64,000 nucleotides of DNA from Prorocentrum cordatum (lineage: Eukaryota; Sar; Dinophyceae; Prorocentrales; Prorocentraceae): contig CAUYUJ010018904.1 in the NCBI GenBank assembly GCA_963575745.1, positions 485,776-549,775 on the forward strand, given 5' to 3'. A program made the translations under genes and the position numbers. This document shows positions 21,150-30,359 of the stretch, piece after piece (position 1 is the stretch's first letter; each line of letters begins with the position of its first letter). The notes beneath the pieces are model-generated. The model was not told the origin of the DNA and searched no databases. It was given only the letters and a program-made list of their open reading frames with translations.

Positions 21150-21745
21150 CCGACCGACGTTCCCGCGGTTGCCAACCTCGTCAGGCGCGGGCCCGAGCCC
21201 ACCGACCGACGCACCATGTTGGCAAGCGCCGACTTCCCAGGTCGTCGGCTTGGCGCCATTGTGGATACCGTCGCATGGACCAACTTCTGCGGACAGTGCT
21301 TCGCGATGAACATGGCCGACAAAGCCATGAAGTTTTGGGCTGCAGTCCACAAAGGAGTGGATGACGTCTCCATTATGCGCAGCAGGAGTTGGCAACGCCT
21401 CACAGGTTGTCCACTGGGGAGATGCACTTGCGCGATCGCGGCTACCGCCCGCGATGGCGTCGCCACCCAACGCAGCGTGCGTGCTCCTGCAGCGGGGGGG
21501 CGACTGTTTCGATCTCCCTGCCCTGCTTCGCCCCCGGCCTATGCAGTCTAACGGCGAGTGGAGACAGGCGTAGCGCGCGAGCACCTCGCGTTTCCGGTCC
21601 TGGAGGCCATGAGATCATTTGGAGCCCAGGCGCCATACATTCCAAGTTTTGAGTCGGCTCCAGGCAGCCACTTGTGCATGCCAGTCGAAAACTTCGACCA
21701 ACTCCAAACATCGACCAGGGGGCTTTCATCTAAACCGCCCACATG
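21150..21745 (+). pseudogene. Retroviral-type aspartic protease remnant
   Basis: GAIVDTVAWTNFCG (Asp codon at 21264-21266) matches the retropepsin active-site loop hydrophobic-x-DTGA, with Gly replaced by Val. Later phases continue with GVGNASQVVHWGD (about 21380-21420), DLPALL and LCSLTASG near 21500-21550, FPGPGGHEIIWSPGA (about 21590-21640) and SAPGSHLCMPVENFDQL (about 21655-21710). These fit in order the flap, the second hydrophobic-Gly segment and the downstream tail I recall for this pol family. Reading requires at least three frame changes. With DTG changed to DTV the protease should be dead. Its normal role is to process the gag-pol polyprotein. Confidence 0.65.
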
Positions 21746-21853
21746 ACCAGCAGTGGGCAGCAATGACCAGGACTGCGACCCCAGCGACAGCCGAGAATTC
21801 AAGAAGCTCAGGATACAGCCCCTTAGCCCCTGGGCCCCAGCGCACAAGCACCA

Positions 21854-22333
21854 TTGCGGGGCGCGTGTCAGGCAGCAGGCTACGACCGATTCGCCTGCGC
21901 GGACGTCAGCATCGCGACCGCTGGTCGCGGACTGGCGTCTACGGGCTTGACCGTGCTTGCGCCGCCGGGTGCCAACCTGCGGATCGCCCAGCGCTCAGGG
22001 CTAGCTCGCGAGGGCATCGACGTCGCCGGTGGAGTGGGGGACCCCTACTACCGCGGAGAGATCAGGGTGATCCTGCACAACGCCAGCCCGCAGATGCTCG
22101 CGGTCGAGCCGGGCCAGAGGATCGCCCAACTCATCTTGGAATGCATCGTCGCGGACTCCCTGGACCAGCCGAGCTGCCCCCGCAGCGGCGAGAAGCAGGG
22201 CGCCCCGCCTGGGCCCTGGAGCGAGGACGGGGCGCCCCACTGGCACTGCAAGAGCGCGGCTTCGACGCCATGCGAACCTGGCCGATCCCGCGCTTCCCAG
22301 CACCACCTGCAGCATTTCATGAATCGCGTGTGA
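21854..22333 (+). CDS. dUTPase domain within the retroelement pol
   Basis: The open frame is 159 codons. Residues 8-11 AGYD (motif 1), 47-51 RSGLA (motif 2), 59-76 GGVGDPYYRGEIRVILHN (motif 3, with the catalytic-type Asp63 and the Tyr kept) and 86-94 PGQRIAQLI (motif 4) match trimeric dUTP diphosphatases in order and spacing. The glycine-rich motif 5 near the C terminus is not visible after about residue 130, so the active site is incomplete. dUTPase hydrolyses dUTP to dUMP and limits uracil in new DNA. It lies between protease and integrase; non-primate lentiviruses also carry a dUTPase inside pol, though placed elsewhere. The first Met is arbitrary, because the domain was probably part of the polyprotein. 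This is the least decayed domain of the element. Confidence 0.75.
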   Translation: MRGACQAAGYDRFACADVSIATAGRGLASTGLTVLAPPGANLRIAQRSGLAREGIDVAGGVGDPYYRGEIRVILHNASPQMLAVEPGQRIAQLILECIVADSLDQPSCPRSGEKQGAPPGPWSEDGAPHWHCKSAASTPCEPGRSRASQHHLQHFMNRV

Positions 22334-23639
22334 CACGGGCCCGGACAAGACTCGCCCCGTTCTTGATTCCGTTCCCGAGTGGTTTCTACAAGGCAAAGAC
22401 CTTGGCATGAATCGCGATCTGCGGCCAGCAATGGAACCGACCACCAGCGCGACAGATGATCGGCGCACACGTGCCCCACTTGACTCAGCACAGGGCGCGC
22501 CGCAAGCCCGTGGTCCCAGAGGCGAAACATAGCAGCGCCGTCTTCACGGTGCTTGTCGGGGCGCCCGTGTACAACCAGTTGCGCACGTGCAACGTCGACC
22601 TCGAGGAGCACAAGGACGACTGGACAATAATCAACCGGAGGGCGTGCACGGCCATGATGCGCCGCGAGGTCTTGCACCAGTTTCCACTCGGCAGGTATGT
22701 TTCCACTGGCGCGGGCGGGCGCGACGCGGAATGGGCGCCTTCGACGAGGCGCGACGGCAGCCTGCGCGCCGGATTCGAACGCTTCTTTCAGTTCCACGGC
22801 CACGGGCCGCCGCGACACCGAGCAGCGCGCCCCGCGCCGCAATGCCGAGCGCCGCGCCCGAGACCATTGATCACGAACACCCCGCGCAATAAATTCCGAG
22901 GACGACCGCAACGGTCATCCGGGGGGCCTCGAGCAATTGCGTTGCCAGAGCCCGTTCGGCCGCTAGACGACAGGCGCCCGTCCGCCCCCCTGAGAAGAGA
23001 ACAACGACGCACCCGGAAATTGGCAAGTCGGAAAACACGGCCCGCTTTTTTGCAGAGTCAGACTTGGGTCGTCCAGTGCTTGCGTTTGTTTGATGCGCTT
23101 GGGCGCCCAGTGTATTTTTTTGCTTCGCTGCAGGACTCCCGCCCTTGTCCGGGTCTGGGAGAGGCCTTGCAGGCGTTCATGGCTCTTGCTCGGGCTTATT
23201 CTGGGAATGTAGCCGAGCCGTCTTTTGTCCGCGCTGCTCTTTTCGCGCTGCGCCGCGCATATTTTGTTCGCGCCGCGGTTGGAAAACGCCGTTTCGAGGC
23301 GCTGAGTCCGACGACTGAGTTGTCGGCGCCTACCCTGCGGGAGAGCGTTCGCTCCAGAAAGCGAAGATAAAAAGGTGGGCACGTGCCCAAAGGTCCTCGG
23401 CAGGTCGCAGAGGACCAGCGACGACTGCGGCACCGGCCCTCTATCTTCTGGGCTTCCCAGCCATTGGCGCGTTGGGTCACGCTGACGAGTGCGACGATGA
23501 CGACCTCCGCGGCAGCCTCGCCCCTGGCCTGCCCGCGCGGCGGTTGCGGGGCCCGTCCGCCCCAGCAGCAGATCGCCATCTGGCGAGCGCTCAACCCATG
23601 GCCGAGGGCAGATGCATTGACAGAGTTCCACACCAAACG
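22334..23639 (+). pseudogene. Unrecognised pol segment with a possible foreign insert
   Basis: An open + frame runs 22456-23370. Its first part (for example NQLRTCNVDLEEHKDDWTII) is protein-like. From about 22990 to 23480 the base composition changes: T-rich runs and TTTTTTGCAG and TATTTTTTTGC stretches appear, and the translation loses similarity to anything expected. This part could be a small insertion. Coding character returns near 23590. Confidence 0.35.
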
Positions 23640-24300
23640 TCACTGTCCACCGAGTTCGACGACAGTCACCCCATCGGCCACGCCACTGACATCATGGAGA
23701 TGTGGTCGGGAGGCGGACCAGCCAATTCATTGTTTGCTGCCGCCTCAGGGCGGGCGCCACATTCGATTTGGTAACGGGCTGAATCGGTGGGGCGATTCAT
23801 CCGACAACGCCGGCCCCAGTGGCTGCCATAGCTCCCGCCTGCCGGCCTTTCGGCCTTTGCGCCGCCTTCAACTGCAAGTGCGACTACCGCGCTCTGCTAC
23901 GATCCTGCAAGGATTGAGCAACTCATGGGCGATTATGCGGCTACATAGCACAGCTGCAGCTGCAGCTCGGCGGTTCCTTCGCCAATGGGCAGCCCGGTCC
24001 ATCGCGGTTGTGCGCGGAGCCGTCCTGGCCAGAAGTACCATCAGCAGCGGGCGTTCATCGTCGACTAGTTCCAACTGGGACTTCGAGATCGTCGCGGGGG
24101 TATTCCGCGGGAGACAATTGGCCTCGTCTCCAACGCCCTGGAGATCCACGAGCAGATCGCGAAGCTCAAGTGCGCCATCAAGCGCGCGCGCCTGCACGTC
24201 GAGGGCCACGACGGCTTCGACGTCCAGGTGTGGCCATGGAAGATGGCTGAACGGAGTGTCTAGGGCATCGTAGACCTCCGCCGACACCTGAGACGACCGC
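23640..24300 (+). pseudogene. Methyltransferase-like accessory domain of dinoflagellate pol
   Basis: Ordered motifs across three phases are GHATDIMEMWSGGG (about 23676-23717), APACRPFGLC (about 23831-23860), GGSFANGQPGPS (about 23965-23997), GLVSNALEIHEQIAKLK (about 24119-24170) and VQVWPWKMAERSV (about 24225-24262). I recall this motif order immediately upstream of integrase in dinoflagellate pol proteins. The D/E-hydrophobic-x-G start, the (A/P)xCxPFG loop and the later N/Q-P-x-P-S loop resemble the SAM-binding, PC and ENV/ENP motifs of cytosine-C5 methyltransferases. That resemblance is an inference from motifs only. At least two frame changes and one stop (TAG at about 24261) are present. 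Confidence 0.45.
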
Positions 24301-24659
24301 ACGCGGCGAATTATGTTCGCGCGTGCGATGTCACTGCGGCTGACTTTCCAGCAGCGGCCTCCGAGGCCGCAGCAGACGGAGCCGAACTACCGCTGGCACC
24401 TGTAGATCTAGCGCGCAGCCAGCTCATCCTCCAGCGCTGGGGCTCAGGGTCGTGGATCCGTCAAGTGCGTTGCTGGTCCACGACTGCGAGCCAGTCCAGC
24501 AACCTGCACAGCACTGAGACGCGCAGCGCCACGAGCTGCCGACGCCTTTGTGGCCATCCCTGCGCCTGCTGACTGGACTCGCGCTGACGTCACCACGTCT
24601 TTACGTGGCGACTCGCACGAGACGTGCTGCGAGAGTTCCGCAAGCTGCTTATCTGCTCG
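24301..24659 (+). pseudogene. Spacer between methyltransferase-like domain and integrase
   Basis: GC-rich + frames without recognisable motif. Probably a linker of the broken polyprotein. Confidence 0.4.
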
Positions 24660-25321
24660 TGGCGCGCCACTATAAGGAAGAGATGAACTGCCGGGAATGC
24701 CGCGAGGGGCGACCAGGCGACCACCAGCACACCAAACCATTCCCACACTTCGCCATTCGACGCGATTCAACCCGCAGGTTGAATGCGACATCCGTCGCTA
24801 CAAGGATCGCATGCGCTTGATATGCTGCGCCTCTCGGTGGCGCAACGGCCAGGGTACCGCGGGCAGATGCGACTCGACGTTTTTGGCAGCAGTTGACAGG
24901 TCATGGATCCAGCTATCTGGATCCATGGGGACCTCCATCGTGGATGGCGAAGGCGGGTCGACCTCCAAGTGCTTGGTGAGTGAGTGAGAGGAGTAGGAGG
25001 GGGGCCCAGGTGGACATCCGTTCTTCACGCCGGCACTCTTGTTTCACAGAGAAACGTGGTGCAATTCTGCGACACGCGCTACACGCCGCCGAGGAGCAGC
25101 TTGAGTGCGGAGGCATCACCGCCAACTTCGACTGCATGCTGGCCCACGCCATCTTCGCTGGCAACAGCCCCACCCACGTGGGCGGCGTTACGCTGTGCAA
25201 CGTCGTCTTCGGCAGGCAGCCCTCCATGGTGCAACCGCTTGAAGCAGACGAGAAGGGCGACTGCGACGCCAGAGCCAGCCTCGCTGCCAGTGGCGAGGAG
25301 CAGTGCAGCCGACTGCAGTGA
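24660..25321 (+). pseudogene. Integrase zinc-binding region and D-D-E catalytic core
   Basis: NCRECREG (about 24683) supplies a Cys pair of the N-terminal zinc-binding region. The core follows: VECDIRRYKDR (first Asp codon at 24787), SIVDGEGG (second Asp at 24943), then, after a frame change at about 24985, FTEKRGAILRHALH (Glu at 25049). The last two acidic residues are about 35 codons apart, as expected for DD35E integrases. The tail of the core, MLAHAIFAGNSPTHVGG then VVFGRQPS, is also typical of this family. Integrase joins element cDNA to host DNA. All three acidic residues survive, but the coding frame does not. Confidence 0.7.
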
Positions 25322-25409
25322 CGCATCCGTGAAGTCGCCCTGCAGCGGATGATCGGGCCGACTTCGATCGCCCGCGTCAGCCACGCCCTCCGGGCGCTCG
25401 CCACAGACC

Positions 25410-25620
25410 GGAGAGGGGCGCTTTAACGTGGGTGATCAGGTGGGGACCCACCAGCCTCCCAGCAAAGAGGACGCGCCCGGCTGGGCAGGGTCCGGCGCTG
25501 TCCATTCTGCGGGCCCGGCCAGAGGCGCGGTTGCGGTCCAGTGCCGCCGCGCCGAGATGGTCTGCAGACCGCAGGACTCACGGATCTTCATCGGCGCCGT
25601 CTTCGACGACGTGGGCACTT
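25410..25620 (+). pseudogene. Integrase C-terminal (SH3-like) tail remnant
   Basis: In the frame 25428-25709, GDQV is followed by PPSKEDAPGWAG, then RGAVAVQCRRAEMVCRPQDSR. I recall the pattern 'GDxV-hydrophobic, PPxxKDxxGWxGPA, hydrophobic-VxWQGR, CRxQDxR' as the DNA-binding C-terminal tail that follows the core in these integrases. The Trp of the WQGR turn is replaced here. Confidence 0.55.
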
Positions 25621-26579
25621 GCGTGGCGCGAGCAGGCCTGGTCTGGAATTGCGCGGAGCGTTTCCTGGAGCACGTCGCGCCAGGCTCAGGAGACAGAGCC
25701 TTCGGCTGATGGGAAAACGAGCGGATCAAGCAGGAAACTGCTGACCTGGCAGGCGCGGCAGCGCCCTGATGTCCTAGACGCTCTGCGCCACTTGTTTCGC
25801 AGATGCCTCCAGCTACCAGGCGTTCGCGCCCTGCGTCTCGCGCGCTTTCAGACATCTGCGGGCGATTGGTCGGGCCGCATCTGCAGCGTGGTCATTTTGT
25901 CTTTCCCTCGGAACCCAAGCGGCATCCGCCAACTGCGTTTGGACGGCGCCAGGTTCGATGCCCACAGTCTCGCCGGCAAGCGGTGGGAGGACCTGGAAGG
26001 ACAATCGCGCAGTCCAGTTTATCTTGGGTGACAGACAGCTACTGGCAGACGCCGCTGGGCAGGGCCAGGACGGGACATTCGATGGCTGTGTTACCGACGT
26101 CTCAAAGGACGCCGCCAGCGTCACCCTGGGTGGTTCCATCGGCCCTGTCGGTAATTTCCAAAGTCGCCGACGGCGGCTTCTCCGGCCGCGCCCACCACGC
26201 GGCGCTGGCAGCTTGGCAGGAGGTCGAGGGCGCGGAGGACCAGACCCAGGAGTTTCAGGGGCAGGAGGGCCCCGACAGCCAGCAGATGTCTCGCGCTGCT
26301 ATCGAGCACGCGGCCGTCAGCATGGGCCGCAGGCCTCGCGAGTGGCCCCAGCACCTGGAGACTCAGCACCAACGTCAACACATCCACGCGCAGCGTCACA
26401 ATTTCCTGCGCGGCGCCGTTTTGGACGATTCCGCCAAGCCTGAGGAGGAGGATGAATGAGGAAATCACGTGGAGTTATACTTGGACCCAGGAGTGCGAGA
26501 GTAATTTCTGGTTTGCCGCGAAGGCAACTATGTTGCCGTCGGGCCCACCACAGCCGCGCTGACATGTCTGCGCCGCCGT
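25621..26579 (+). pseudogene. Linker between integrase and reverse transcriptase
   Basis: Two overlapping + frames (25803-26459 and 25958-26443) remain open. The longer ends with an acidic EEEDE tail after a Gln/His-rich stretch. No domain recognised. In copia-type pol this interval is a poorly conserved linker. Confidence 0.4.
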
Positions 26580-27690
26580 CGAGGCTGCTGTGATCAAGCG
26601 GATCGCCGGTCTCCTGACCAAAGAGGAGCTGTCGAGGCCGACCATGGAGGTGGCCGGTGGCATCCTCGAGGAGCTCGCCATCTGGGCCAAGTATAAGTGC
26701 GTCGAGCGACGCCCTCTCACAGGCGCCCAGAACGTCATGGGCTCCGGGCGCGCGTTCAATTTGGGGCACCGGAAGGGAGCAGACGGCGAGACCGCCAGGT
26801 TAACTTCGCGCCGCATGGCGCTGATGAAGCGCCCGATGCGGGAGCAGGGCGAAGCGCCGAGAGATGTCATCTTCATACTGGCCAGCAGTTCGGCCGTCCT
26901 CAGCAGGTCCCAGGCTGCGAGCCCTTCGACGAGCGGACCAAGTGCCCGCGCTGCATCGAGCCGGGCACGGGCTACAAGGATACGTCCAGAGCTTCCTCCA
27001 CGAAGCCTGCCACCGTCGCGCGTTCGCCCGAATGCAACGCCAAGCCGACGCGACGGGGCCCGAAGCATGAGGCCAATCGCGCGGCGTCCGGCCCCTGCGG
27101 CGCCGGCGTCTCAGAGCTAGTGCTCACGCTGTCCAAGCACGTTGGCGACTTCAAGATCACTGGACGCAAGGAGCACGCGGCCCGGCTGATCGGCCTGGTC
27201 GCGAGCGTCTTCGGCAAAATCAGCCGTGCATTTCCACGACCTCACCGCTTGCGGCGCCCACCAACACCGCAGCGCCGATGGCGCAGCGACGCTCGACCAA
27301 GACGAGCACGTTGACGCGCCGATCCCCGCGCGTCGACCTGGTCAAGGCGAAGGCCGACGAGCCGGCCGCCGGGGCGATTCCCAGACGACCCCCTTGCCTT
27401 TTTTCTCGGAGCAGCCGTGCTGCTCGCGCGTCGCCGCGTCGCCTTCTACACTTTCGCGCTGCAGCGGGCCGAGAACGAGCTGCTCATCAGGCGTATCGTG
27501 CAGCTCAACCCCTTTTTCTGGCTATGCAGAGACCAACGCGCGCATTGTCTTCGCGGCCACGTGGCGCGCAGCGGCGGCGAGGAGGAGACAGGAAGCGGCG
27601 AGCGTGGCGCCGCATACATGCGCCTGGGCAAGCGCCGCGGCACTGGTAGACATATCTGCCACTGGCCCGACGCTGTGAGCCGATCGCGCA
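26580..27690 (+). pseudogene. Reverse transcriptase remnant with mutated catalytic motif
   Basis: It starts in the frame at 26590 with ELSRPTMEVAGGILEELAIW and LTGAQNVMGSG, the N-terminal RT entry region. After a frame change, the frame at 26697-27314 gives KDTSRASSTKPATVARS and then LTLSKHVGDFKITG. The expected catalytic motif at this point is HVDD, but here the first Asp is Gly (codon at 27144). The next phases give FHDLTACGAHQH and TLDQDEHVDA (about 27229-27315), then FALQRAENELLIRRIVQLN (about 27450-27505), RGAAYMRLGK and HWPDAVSRSRKLV (to 27697), which enters the connection/RNase H part. The enzyme copies element RNA into DNA. This copy has at least four frame changes and should be inactive. 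Confidence 0.7.
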
Positions 27691-27699
27691 AACTTGTGC

Positions 27700-27724
27700 A
27701 TATATATATATATGTATATATACA

Positions 27725-27779
<55 letters not shown>

Positions 27780-29232
27780 GCGGGTGCACTTGCACCTGGT
27801 GCACGATGTATGATATGTGTTGTATATGCACGTATATGTTTGTTTGTACTTGTAAGTATGTGTCTGTGTATACCTATGTGTATAGGGTATATGGAGATGT
27901 GTATGTATGCGTGCATGCGTACATCTGTGTAAGTGCGTCCTGTGAAGAGGAGCCTCAGGGAGGCCCAGGGAGCTTCAGGGAGCCTCAGGGAGCTTCAGTG
28001 AGCCCCAGTGCGCCTCAGGGAGCTTCAGACAGCCTCAGGGAGCCTCAGGGAGCCTCAGATAGCCTCAGAGAGCCTCAGAAAGCTTCAGGGGGCCTCAGGG
28101 AGCCTCAGGGAGCCTCAGAGAGCGCCCGAGAGTCTCAGGGAGCCCCAGGGAGCTTCAGGGAGGCAACTTGCCACGGAAGAGCTGCGCTGCAGCCCCGGAA
28201 ACGAGTGCCAGCCACAAGGAGACTTGCAGTAGTCGCACCTGGGCATGCCAAAATGGCACACTGGGAGCCTCTGGGCCTTGGGCCAAAACGGCTATGTGGA
28301 GATGTTCGCATGCATGAATGAAGTGCAAGAACCATGTAGCAAACAACACCAACAAGCACAGTGCTTTTTGGTAGTGGTCACCATGCTAATCTGGGACGGC
28401 TGGGGCGCCACCAAAAAACACAATGTTTTTTGGTAGCGGTCACCTCCCTCGCATCGATCTCTGGGACGGCTGGGGCAGTGCTTGGTTGAGGCCAGGGCGT
28501 TATTTGGCGACGGCTGGGACGCCGCCCATCCAGGAAACACCGACCCAGCCGTTGGAAGCCCTGGCCAGACTAGCCTTTGGCCCAGGATTGGCGCGTGCGT
28601 GTGTGTGTGTGTGTGTGTGCGTGTGTGTGTGTGTGTTTCCCTGCCAGGGCAGGAGATATACACATCGATCCTGGGCCCTAGGTGGGCCTGGCCAAGATCG
28701 GAGTACGGGAGGTTCGTGCCGTGACGACCTCGGCGTTGGTCTCTGACTTTGCGCGACTGGTTCAACCTCTGACGATCGCGGCTCTCCGAAAGCGCAGGCC
28801 GTTCAATGTTGAACGAATGGCTGCTGGCGGCGTTCAACCTCGAACGCTCGCTGTTTGGACATTGCACAAGTCGACATCCATACATCCATCTGTCCTTCTG
28901 GCACCTTCTGTGTGTCCCCCTTCTCCCTGCCATGCCTCTGCTCAGGCCTATGCCTCTGCTCAGGCGTATCCCTCATATCCGGCATATCCCTCCTGTCCCT
29001 CTTAACCCTCGCATCCCTCCTATCCATGATTTATCCATTGTGCATGATACCATGTCCCTACTACCCATCCTATCCCTCAGATCCCAGCATGCACGACGCA
29101 CGACCAACTACAACCTTGTCCAACTGCCCAGCCGCAACAAGCTAGTAACGTCGCAAAACGCCGCGGATACGAACCACGCACTACAACGAACCACCAGGTG
29201 CAAGTGCACCCGTTAGGATATACACATATATT

Positions 29233-29265
<33 letters not shown>

Positions 29266-29270
29266 CCTGA
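27700..29270. mobile_element. TIR element nested in TA microsatellites, splitting the RNase H region
   Basis: Inverted repeats GGGTGCACTTGCACCTGGTG (27782-27801) and CACCAGGTGCAAGTGCACCC (about 29194-29213) match over 20 of 20 bases. With their outer bases, TCCCTGC and GTTAGGA, they form ~27-bp termini. Both abut TA runs (27700-27775 and 29222-29266). Retroelement pol sequence stops at SRSRKLV just before the left TA run and resumes at about 29275 after the right one. The ~1.4-kb interior has a 9-10-bp AGCCTCAGGG minisatellite (27950-28165), a duplicated TTTTTGGTAGNGGTCACC motif (28366 and 28428) and a GT microsatellite (28594-28640). No transposase frame is seen, so it appears non-autonomous. 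Confidence 0.65.
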
Positions 29271-29274
29271 TGCG

Positions 29275-29600
29275 GCTCCGAGAGGCTCGCAGCACGCGGA
29301 GCAGCAGACGGGCCTACAGGCGCACTTCCTGACGCCCCGCGAGATCCAGCGCGGGCCTGTCTCAGCATTTGAGATCAGTAGGCTGAGGGGGGGGGGGGGC
29401 GGGCTGCGGTGCGCAGGCCGAGACGGCGCGCCCGTCTTCTAGCAATGGGCCGCGTGCGGCCGTCATCATATAATCGGATGGCAGGCCACCCATGGTGGCT
29501 AGCATACCAGCTATTGTGCGGCACATGCGACATGAGGGCCGACCCCGCGACGAAAGGGAGCATTGGCCGGGAGCTCATCCTCGACATCATGGAGGGGTAG
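29275..29600 (+). pseudogene. RNase H C-terminal remnant, end of pol
   Basis: SQHAEQQTGLQAHFLTPREI then RGPVSAFEISRLR (frame 29236-29442) continues the RNase H part after the nested element. After a frame change, the frame ending at 29600 gives AYQLLCGTCDMRADPATKGS and RELILDIMEG before TAG. The pattern 'D-T-R-D-M-x-A-D-x-x-T-K-G' is what I recall as the conserved end of copia-type RNase H. This fixes the 3' end of pol. Confidence 0.65.
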
Positions 29601-30045
29601 CTCGCCTACGAACACCCCGCAGTGAGGTTGAGTGAAGTGCGGCACAAGAAGACGGCGCCGAGCTCCAGCTACAGGAACGCCAACAGGACAACGACGACGC
29701 CACTGGGTAATTGACTCGGCGTCGCATGTCCGAATTGCGTTCTCGAATGCAACGACCGACGCGCGTTTCGCGAGCTGTGTTCGCGAATGCGAGGCAGCAT
29801 GTACATCGCGGAGGTAAGTGTGCAGACGCTCGCATGTCACTGGTTGTTCTCGCTATGCGACGTAGTGAGCCACGCCAGTGAGGGGCTGTCACCATGAACT
29901 ATGTTCGCGGGGCAGCAGACCGTTGCGTTGCGCATTCGGAGAATATGCTGCCAGCCTTTCTTGCTGCCGGAACCGACTTGCACAAATTATCCCAGTGTGA
30001 CCCTACCTAGGAGTTGGAGCCCTTAGGAAAGTAGCATTAGTAGTA
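29601..30045. other. 3' flank of pol, possible terminal repeat not confirmed
   Basis: The sequence directly after the RNase H stop has no coding feature. It might contain the 3' untranslated region or long terminal repeat, but I could not match it to a segment upstream of gag. Confidence 0.4.
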
Positions 30046-30049
30046 ACAG

Positions 30050-30262
30050 TCAAGCTAAGCTACAGCTTCATTTTAGCTAAGCTAAAGCTAAAGCTAAAGC
30101 TAAGCTGAAGCTAAGCTAAAGCTAAGCTAACGCTAAGCTAAAGCTGAGCTAAAGCTAAGCTGAAGCTGAGCTAAGGCTAAGCTAAAGCTAAGCTAAAGCT
30201 AAGCTAAAACTAAACTCAAGCTAAGTTGAAGCTAAAACTAAAGCTAAGGCTAAATCTAAAAC
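30050..30262 (+). repeat. AGCTAA / AGCTAAGCTAA tandem array
   Basis: About 210 bp of AAGCTAAGCTAA and AAAGCTAAGC units with drift. It is composition-distinct (AT-rich) from both neighbours. Confidence 0.9.
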
Positions 30263-30359
30263 TCCCAGGGGACTGAGGGAACCGCGGGGCGGATGCCGGG
30301 GGAACCGCCCGGGGCGGTATCCATTGCCCGGCCTTTTAAGATTTAAAGTAAGAACCCTC

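Larger units (their letters stand above)
18140..29640 (+). mobile_element. Frame-broken copia-order retrotransposon with dUTPase and methyltransferase-like domains
   Basis: Domain remnants occur in one order on one strand: capsid, nucleocapsid, aspartic protease, dUTPase, methyltransferase-like domain, integrase, reverse transcriptase, RNase H. Integrase before reverse transcriptase is the Ty1/copia arrangement. Frames change many times, active-site residues are lost in protease and reverse transcriptase, and another element interrupts RNase H (27700-29270), so this copy should be inactive. I could not identify terminal repeats, a primer-binding site or a polypurine tract, so both limits are approximate. 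Several motif strings match my recollection of pol proteins that are very common in dinoflagellate genomes. Confidence 0.75.

Noticed and set aside
20325-21584. 419-codon minus-strand frame over the protease region
   Set aside because: Protease and dUTPase motifs are on the + strand in order; the minus frame is open because of high GC at third positions.
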